Positions 5,234 to 10,376 of a DNA stretch of 10,376 nt are shown in pieces. The notes beneath the pieces are model-generated. The model did not search any database, was not told the origin of the DNA, and saw only the letters and a program-made list of their open reading frames with translations. Source of the stretch: an uncultured Clostridia bacterium. Its GTDB lineage: Bacteria; Bacillota; Clostridia; Oscillospirales; CAG-272. Numbering within the stretch: position 1 is the stretch's first letter; the number at the start of each line of letters is the position of its first letter. The stretch covers positions 1 to 10,376 of the forward strand of contig CAMFEL010000071.1 of the NCBI GenBank assembly GCA_945949385.1. The letters run 5' to 3'. Both the position numbers and the translations under genes were made by a program.

Positions 5234-7771
5234 ATGACTGAGGATCGCAGCGAAAAAAAGCTGTACGCTCTGGTGCGCATTATGGATGTGCCCCTGCACG
5301 CGGACAAGCCATACATTTATTATGTTCCGGCGGAGCTTGAGGATAAGGTTTCCGTTGGGACCCTTGTCAGCGTGCCTTTCGGCAAGGGCAACAGAAAAAC
5401 CTCTGCCGTTGTCACCGACTTAGTCGGGGAATGTGAATACCCGCAGGTAAAGCCTGTGTCGGAAGCCTCAGCCGATGCGGGACTTCTGGACGCCCGGGCG
5501 ATGGAGCTTTGCCGCTTTCTTTGCTCCTACACCCTGTGTACCTTCGGCGAGGCTGTAAGGGCGGTGGTGCCCGCTGCCGCAATGTCAAAGCTTGACGAGT
5601 ACTACGAAGCGGTTGAAACTGATAAGCCCGCCGAAAAGCAGTTAAGCGAAAAAGCGGCGATTTTTTACACATATATTAAGGCGCGGGGAAGCGTACCCGC
5701 CAAAAGGCTTTCGGCAAAATTCGGAGACGAAAGCGCTGTTCTTGCCTCTTCGCTGATAAAGCTGGGACTTTTGCGACGCGGTGCCCGCGTCAAAGAGGCG
5801 ACGAACAACAGAAGCATAACATATGTGAGCATACCGGCGGGCGGTGAGGCGGCCGCACGGGAATTTGAAAATAATCTGCGCTCTCCCCTTCAGGCGCAGA
5901 TACTGGCAATTCTCCGTGTCTGCGGCAGAATGACGTCTGACGAGCTTTACGGCAGACTGGGGAAAAAAGCGGCGGCGCAGCTGTCAAGCCTTGAAAAAAA
6001 GGGGCTTGTAAGCCTTGACAGAATTGAAACATACCGAAACCCATACCTTGCCGAAAACGGCGCTGAGGGTGAAAAAACGCAGGAAAACGAACTCAACGCC
6101 GAGCAATTAAAGGCATACGAAAGGCTTTGCGGGCTGTATTCCGGGGGAAATGCCGCGGCGGCGCTTCTGCACGGAGTTACGGGCAGCGGAAAGACGCGGG
6201 TCATAAAAGCCATGATAGACCGGGTGATTTCCGACGGTCGCGGCGTTATTATGCTGGTGCCGGAAATATCTCTGACCCCGCAGACTGTCAGCTATTTCTG
6301 CGGCTGCTACGGACAGCGGGTGGCGGTCATGCATTCAAGCCTGTCGCAAGGGGAGCGCTACGATGCGTGGAAGCGTATCAGACGCGGCGAGGCGGATGTG
6401 GTCATCGGTACAAGAAGCGCAATTTTTGCACCTGTCAAAAATCTCGGAATGATAGTGATCGACGAGGAGCAGGAGCATACCTATAAATCGGATACCGACC
6501 CTAAGTATCTTGCTCACGATGTGGCAAGATTTCGGTGCGGAAAGTGCAGCGCGTTTATGCTTTTGTCCAGCGCCACGCCTTCCCTCGGCTCTTACCGGAA
6601 AGCAAAGCAGGGCATATATACCCTTGTGGAGCTTAATGAGCGCTACGGCGGTGCAAAGCTGCCGGAGGTGGTCATCAGCGATATGCGCAGCGAGACGGCG
6701 GCGGGAAACACCGCACCTGTGGGAAGCGTTCTTGCGGGAGAGCTTAAAAGGGTGTACTCTGAGGGACGGCAATCCATTATATTTTTGAACAGACGCGGGT
6801 ACAGCAGTACCGTGTCCTGCCGTATATGCGGGGAAGCAATAAAGTGCCCCCATTGCTCCGTCTCACTTACTTACCATACAAGACAGCCGCTGGGCGACGG
6901 CGGCGCCGACGCCGCACAGTATCAGTCCTTGCGCCGAAGCCGCGGCGTTCTTGCCTGCCATTATTGCGGCTACAGAACGGAGGTACCTGCCGCCTGCCCC
7001 TCCTGCGGAGCCGAGCATTTCAAATATATGGGCTGCGGCACTCAGCAGGCGGAGGAAGAGCTTGCAAAAGTCGTGCCGGGAGCGAAGATCCTGCGTATGG
7101 ACATGGACACAACGCAGACAAAAAACTCACACGGCGAAATTCTCAGACGCTTCAGAGAGCGCGAGGGCGACATACTGCTGGGCACCCAGATGGTAACGAA
7201 AGGTCACGATTTTCCCGCCGTTACTCTTGTGGGGGTGATGAACGCCGACCAAAGCCTTTACCTTGACGACTACCGTGCGGAGGAAAAGACCTTTTCCATG
7301 CTGACGCAGGTGATCGGCAGGGCGGGGAGAGGCGCGGACGCGGGAATTGCCGTAATTCAGACGGCAAACCCCGATTCCGAGGTCATACGCCTTGCGGCGG
7401 CTCAGGATTATAAAAGCTTCTACGAAAAGGCCATAAAGCTGAGACGGGCACTGGTTTTTCCGCCCTTCTGCGATTTGGCGGTAATAACCCTGTCCGGCAC
7501 GGATGAGGCTCTTCTGTCCTCTACGGCGGTAAGGCTGTCGGAGCGCACCAAGGAGCTTCTGGGGGGTGAATTCAGCGATGTGAGCGCCCTGCTTTTCGGA
7601 CCCTTTGAGGCGCCGGTGTATAAAATTCAGAACACATGCCGTATGCGGCTTGTTATAAAATGCAGACTTAACAAACGGACGCGCAGCTTTATTTATAATG
7701 TTCTATGCGAGTTCGGCAAGGCGGCAAAGGGAATTACCGTATCCGCCGATTTCAACCCGTCGACCTTGTAG
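5234..7771 (+). CDS. priA: Primosomal protein N' (replication restart helicase PriA)
   Basis: PriA is a superfamily 2 DNA helicase that recognises stalled forks and loads the replication restart primosome. The 845-residue protein has the expected layout. The 3'-end-binding domain is at about 9-105, followed by winged-helix and linker sequence to about 290. The helicase domain has Walker A GVTGSGKT (314-321), DEEQEH (410-415), SSATPS (445-450), GTQMVTKGHDF (650-660) and QVIGRAGRG (692-700). The C-terminal domain follows from about 740. Eight cysteines in four CxxC pairs (529/532, 538/541, 575/578, 588/591) match the two structural zinc sites. The spacer between the second and third pairs is 33 residues, roughly 17 longer than I expect for the family. 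ATG 5234 is preceded by a purine-rich Shine-Dalgarno. The length is somewhat above the E. coli size of about 730 and similar to that of Firmicutes homologues. Confidence 0.98.
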   Translation: MTEDRSEKKLYALVRIMDVPLHADKPYIYYVPAELEDKVSVGTLVSVPFGKGNRKTSAVVTDLVGECEYPQVKPVSEASADAGLLDARAMELCRFLCSYTLCTFGEAVRAVVPAAAMSKLDEYYEAVETDKPAEKQLSEKAAIFYTYIKARGSVPAKRLSAKFGDESAVLASSLIKLGLLRRGARVKEATNNRSITYVSIPAGGEAAAREFENNLRSPLQAQILAILRVCGRMTSDELYGRLGKKAAAQLSSLEKKGLVSLDRIETYRNPYLAENGAEGEKTQENELNAEQLKAYERLCGLYSGGNAAAALLHGVTGSGKTRVIKAMIDRVISDGRGVIMLVPEISLTPQTVSYFCGCYGQRVAVMHSSLSQGERYDAWKRIRRGEADVVIGTRSAIFAPVKNLGMIVIDEEQEHTYKSDTDPKYLAHDVARFRCGKCSAFMLLSSATPSLGSYRKAKQGIYTLVELNERYGGAKLPEVVISDMRSETAAGNTAPVGSVLAGELKRVYSEGRQSIIFLNRRGYSSTVSCRICGEAIKCPHCSVSLTYHTRQPLGDGGADAAQYQSLRRSRGVLACHYCGYRTEVPAACPSCGAEHFKYMGCGTQQAEEELAKVVPGAKILRMDMDTTQTKNSHGEILRRFREREGDILLGTQMVTKGHDFPAVTLVGVMNADQSLYLDDYRAEEKTFSMLTQVIGRAGRGADAGIAVIQTANPDSEVIRLAAAQDYKSFYEKAIKLRRALVFPPFCDLAVITLSGTDEALLSSTAVRLSERTKELLGGEFSDVSALLFGPFEAPVYKIQNTCRMRLVIKCRLNKRTRSFIYNVLCEFGKAAKGITVSADFNPSTL

Positions 7772-7785
7772 ATCATAAAAGGCAT

Positions 7786-7815
7786 TTGCCGAAATCAACC
7801 CGCCCGGCATATACT
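7786..7815 (+). promoter_or_regulatory. Possible promoter before def
   Basis: TTGCCG (7786-7791) and TATACT (7810-7815) are spaced by 18 bp. The first matches the -35 consensus at four of six positions and the second matches the -10 consensus at five of six. It lies in the 125-base gap between priA and def, the longest gap in the plus-strand cluster, where an internal promoter would make sense. The match is modest and could be chance. Confidence 0.3.
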
Positions 7816-7896
7816 GCAAGGCGCGGATATCACGCAGAGAAGTATAGCTAAGGGCAGAATAGACAGATAAGTATAAAAGAAAGGGGCTGTTTCAAA

Positions 7897-8367
7897 GTGG
7901 CAATAAGAAATATAGTAAAAGAAGGCGACCCCGTGCTTCGGGGAAAGTGCCGTGAGGTAACGGAGATAACCTCCAGAATTATCACCTTGCTTGACGATAT
8001 GAGAGAGACTCTGCATGCGGCAGACGGCTGCGGACTTGCCGCGCCGCAGGTGGGCATTAAGCGCCGCATAGCTGTCGTAGAGGTGGATGAAGGAGACCTT
8101 ATTGAACTGATAAATCCGGTGATAATCGCAAAAGACGGACATCAGAGAGAACTGGAGGGCTGCCTCTCCCTGCCCGGAAAGTGGGGCTATACGGAGCGAC
8201 CCATGACGGTCACGGTCAAGGCTTGTGACAGAAACGGGCAGGAATTTACCGTGACGGGCTCGGGGCTGAAAGCCAGAGCCTTGTGTCATGAGATAGACCA
8301 CCTGGACGGAGTACTGTTTACCGATGTGGCGGTGAAAATGGTGGATCCCTCCGATATTGAAGGCTGA
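7897..8367 (+). CDS. def: Peptide deformylase
   Basis: Peptide deformylase removes the formyl group from the N-terminal formyl-methionine of new proteins as they leave the ribosome. The 156-residue protein has all three active-site motifs: GCGLAAPQ (44-51), EGCLS (87-91) with metal ligand Cys89, and HEIDH (131-135) with ligands His131 and His135 and catalytic Glu132. The compact C-terminus and lack of a long helical extension fit the short deformylases common in Clostridia. The start is GTG 7897, because MAIRNIVKEGDPVLR is the family-typical N-terminus. The purine run AAAGAAAGGGG upstream serves as the ribosome binding site at a slightly long spacing. It lies 19 bases before fmt, whose product adds the formyl group that Def removes. 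Confidence 0.97.
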   Translation: MAIRNIVKEGDPVLRGKCREVTEITSRIITLLDDMRETLHAADGCGLAAPQVGIKRRIAVVEVDEGDLIELINPVIIAKDGHQRELEGCLSLPGKWGYTERPMTVTVKACDRNGQEFTVTGSGLKARALCHEIDHLDGVLFTDVAVKMVDPSDIEG

Positions 8368-8386
8368 GCGCCGGGGAGACTGTCAT

Positions 8387-9334
8387 ATGTTGAAGGTATT
8401 ATTTATGGGTACTCCGGATTTTGCCGCGGAGTGTCTTAAGGCAATTGTCGAAAACGGTTGGAATGCGGTGGGAGCCGTTACTCAGCCGGACAGACCCAGC
8501 GGCAGAGGCTATCGGCTCATTCCCTGTGCGGTAAAGAAATACGCCGAGGAAAACAAAATTCCCGTGTTTCAGCCGGAAACCCTGCGGGACGGCGCTTTTG
8601 AAAAAACACTTGAAGAGCTTTCTCCCGATGTTATTGTGGTGGCGGCTTACGGTAAAATACTGCCGTCATATATTATAAACTATCCCAAATACGGCTGTAT
8701 CAACGCCCACGGCTCTCTGCTTCCCAAATACAGGGGAGCCGCGCCCATTCAGCGCGCAATTATGGACGGCGAGAGGGAAACGGGCATAACCGTAATGTAT
8801 ATGGACGAGGGGCTTGACACGGGGGATATGATCCTTACGGAAAGGACCCCCACAGCAGAGGACGACGATTTTGAAACGCTGCACGACAGGCTTGCAGGTA
8901 TTGCCGGCGGCGCTCTTTGCAGGGCACTGAGCCTTTTGGAAAAGGGTGAAGCGCAGCGTGTGCCGCAGGATTCAAGCCTTGCCACCTATGCGGCGAAAAT
9001 CGGCAAGGAGGACTGTATCCTTGACTTTTCCCTTGACAGAGACAGCCTTCTTAACATTATCCGCGGTTTGTCCCCCTTTCCTCTGGCGCAGACCCGCACC
9101 CCCGATGCGCGCCTTTTGAAAATTATATCAGCCAAAGCCGCCGCGGGAAGCTCCGAGGCTGCCCCCGGTACGGTATGCGCACTGCAGCCCGACGGATTTG
9201 ACGTAGTATGCGGCGGCGGCAAAAAAATGCGCATAACCGCCGTGCTTCCCGAGGGAAAGGGAAGAATGAGCGCCGCAGATTTTGTCCGCGGCAGACGCCT
9301 TGAAGCGGGAGACATTCTGAAATGGCAGAAATAA
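8387..9334 (+). CDS. fmt: Methionyl-tRNA formyltransferase
   Basis: Fmt transfers a formyl group from 10-formyl-tetrahydrofolate to methionine on initiator tRNA. The 315-residue protein is of standard length. The N-terminal Rossmann-like domain begins LKVLFMGTPDFA, followed by QPDRPSGRG (33-41). The catalytic triad is visible at Asn106, His108 and Asp144, in INAHGSLLPKYRGAAPIQ and EGLDTGDM. The C-terminal OB-like domain follows from about residue 205. ATG 8387 was selected because GGGGAGA lies seven bases upstream. A longer in-frame reading from TTG 8357 overlaps def and adds ten unmatched residues. The last 13 bases overlap rsmB, so the two are probably translationally coupled. Confidence 0.98.
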   Translation: MLKVLFMGTPDFAAECLKAIVENGWNAVGAVTQPDRPSGRGYRLIPCAVKKYAEENKIPVFQPETLRDGAFEKTLEELSPDVIVVAAYGKILPSYIINYPKYGCINAHGSLLPKYRGAAPIQRAIMDGERETGITVMYMDEGLDTGDMILTERTPTAEDDDFETLHDRLAGIAGGALCRALSLLEKGEAQRVPQDSSLATYAAKIGKEDCILDFSLDRDSLLNIIRGLSPFPLAQTRTPDARLLKIISAKAAAGSSEAAPGTVCALQPDGFDVVCGGGKKMRITAVLPEGKGRMSAADFVRGRRLEAGDILKWQK

Positions 9335-10376
9335 ACCCTGCAAGAGAGGCGGCCTTCGCCTCTCTTCTTAAAATGAAATGCGGTAAATATTCAAATCTTG
9401 AAGTAAACTCCACTTTGAGCCGCAGGGCTCTTTCCGATGAGGACAAAAGGCTTTATACGGCGCTGACTTACGGAACTCTTGAGCGGCTCATTACCCTTGA
9501 TTATATAATTTCTAAGTATTCAAAAATTCCGCCGGAAAGACTTGATGACCAAACGCTGTGCGCTCTGAGACTGGGGCTGTATCAGCTTTGCTTTATGGAC
9601 CGTATACCCGACCACGCGGCGGTGTCCGAGGCGGTAAGCCTTGCCGGAAAACGCTCCGGAGGGTATGTGAATGCGGTGCTCCGCGGCTTTATCAGAGGCG
9701 GCAAAGATATGCACTTGCCTAAAAAAGAGGATAAATGCGGCGATGTATCCGGAAGTGCGGAAAAGGGTGAGCGTTGCCTTGAAAGGCTGAGCGTTTGCTA
9801 TTCCGTGCCCGCAGCGCTTTGCAGACTGTTTGTTTCATGGTACGGCGAACGGGTAACGGAGGATATATTTCGCTTCTTTTTACGGGGAGAGCGTGTATGC
9901 GTTCATGTAAACACCCTGAAAATCAGCGTGTCCGACGCCGTCGAAAAGCTGGGCGGTACCGTTTCTTCTCTTTGCCCCGATACTGTGGTGCTGAATGGCT
10001 TTGACGGAGTGGCACCGGGTATTGAGCGGGGTGACTGGTTCGTTCAGGACGAGGCAAGCGCCGTTTGCGCCGCGGCGTTGGGCGCGCTTCCCGGTGATAC
10101 GGCGGTCGACTGCTGCGCCGCGCCCGGAGGAAAAAGCTTTGCCGTTGCTCTTTCCATGAAAAATCAGGGAACGCTTTACTCTTTCGATATACATGGGAAC
10201 AAACTGTCTCTCATAGAGAGCGGCGCAGAAAAACTGGGAATCTCCGTTATAAAAACGGAGATGCGCGACGCAAGGGAGCCGAAGCCCGAACTTATAGGCA
10301 AATGCCAAAAAGTATTGTGCGACGCGCCTTGCTCGGGACTCGGCATAATCGGCAAAAAGCCGGAGATAAAATATAA
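9322..10376 (+). CDS. rsmB: 16S rRNA (cytosine-5) methyltransferase RsmB, 3' end cut by the window edge
   Basis: RsmB (Sun/Fmu) uses S-adenosylmethionine to methylate a cytosine of 16S rRNA, C967 in E. coli. The reading frame is open for 351 codons to the right edge, so the final part is outside the window; family proteins are usually about 430-450 residues. The N-terminal NusB-like RNA-binding domain spans about residues 5-130, with AREAAFASLLK, LTYGTLER, LRLGLYQL and VNAVLRGF. A short lysine/glutamate-rich linker follows, then the methyltransferase domain. Its SAM-binding motif is DCCAAPGGKS (263-272), and the catalytic motif is DAPCSGLG (334-341) with Cys337. The end of the visible sequence (KKPEIKY) matches the stretch after that motif. 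The second conserved cysteine should normally lie N-terminal or C-terminal of this depending on subtype, and was not assigned. ATG 9322 lies within the end of fmt, with GGGAGA at 9307-9312. Confidence 0.95.
   Translation, partial: MAEINPAREAAFASLLKMKCGKYSNLEVNSTLSRRALSDEDKRLYTALTYGTLERLITLDYIISKYSKIPPERLDDQTLCALRLGLYQLCFMDRIPDHAAVSEAVSLAGKRSGGYVNAVLRGFIRGGKDMHLPKKEDKCGDVSGSAEKGERCLERLSVCYSVPAALCRLFVSWYGERVTEDIFRFFLRGERVCVHVNTLKISVSDAVEKLGGTVSSLCPDTVVLNGFDGVAPGIERGDWFVQDEASAVCAAALGALPGDTAVDCCAAPGGKSFAVALSMKNQGTLYSFDIHGNKLSLIESGAEKLGISVIKTEMRDAREPKPELIGKCQKVLCDAPCSGLGIIGKKPEIKY

Noticed and set aside
6335..6853. A 172-codon minus-strand frame opposite priA
   Set aside because: It overlaps the PriA helicase motifs in full and shows no independent features.
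7745..7804. Near-repeat of 17 bases (7745-7761 and 7788-7804, 14 matches) at the end of priA and just after it
   Set aside because: Too short and imperfect to distinguish a small duplication from chance in this GC-rich context. The similarity does not extend beyond the 17 bases.
7795..8301. A 168-codon minus-strand frame opposite def
   Set aside because: It is antisense to all three deformylase motifs and has no recognisable domain. It is treated as a shadow frame.

Overview
The window looks like chromosome of a Gram-positive anaerobe of the class Clostridia, possibly an Oscillospirales/Ruminococcaceae-type gut organism. The evidence is the gene order, purine-rich Shine-Dalgarno sites, a RemA homologue, a TepA-type Clp protease homologue, and a consensus sigma-A promoter. 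By eye the GC content is a little above half. The genus-level guess is inference. I see no mobile element, CRISPR array, rRNA, tRNA or phage gene, and nearly all of the window is conserved housekeeping sequence.

Left part, minus strand (positions 223-2770): a three-gene unit reads right to left. Enolase comes first, then a small helical protein of unknown function that may be ferritin-like, then a TepA/ClpP-family serine protease homologue. The last two overlap by 4 bases (GTGA), so they are probably translationally coupled. Positions 1-222, beyond tepA, carry no gene I can defend. They hold a hairpin and a stop-free stretch in the tepA frame, which I flag for checking.

Divergent control region (2771-3023): the enolase leader has a stable imperfect hairpin that runs into its Shine-Dalgarno site. 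The plus strand has a perfect TTGACA-17 bp-TATAAT promoter preceded by two A-tracts.

Right part, plus strand (3024 to the right edge): yicC - remA - gmk - rpoZ - priA - def - fmt - rsmB (cut by the edge). This is the order of the Bacillus subtilis yloC-remA-gmk-rpoZ-coaBC-priA-def-fmt-rsmB cluster, except that coaBC is absent. In its place is a 90-base gap with tandem hairpins. The cluster combines RNA turnover (YicC), a DNA-binding regulator (RemA), GMP phosphorylation (Gmk), RNA polymerase omega (RpoZ), replication restart (PriA), formyl-methionine addition and removal (Fmt, Def) and 16S rRNA methylation (RsmB). Short gaps and overlaps (remA/gmk 8 nt, fmt/rsmB 13 nt) indicate co-transcription. 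A second, weaker promoter may lie before def.

I found no convincing novel multi-gene system. The most useful leads are the enolase leader hairpin, the missing coaBC with structured RNA in its place, the unexplained left end, an insertion in the PriA zinc region, and the unusual enolase/tepA linkage.
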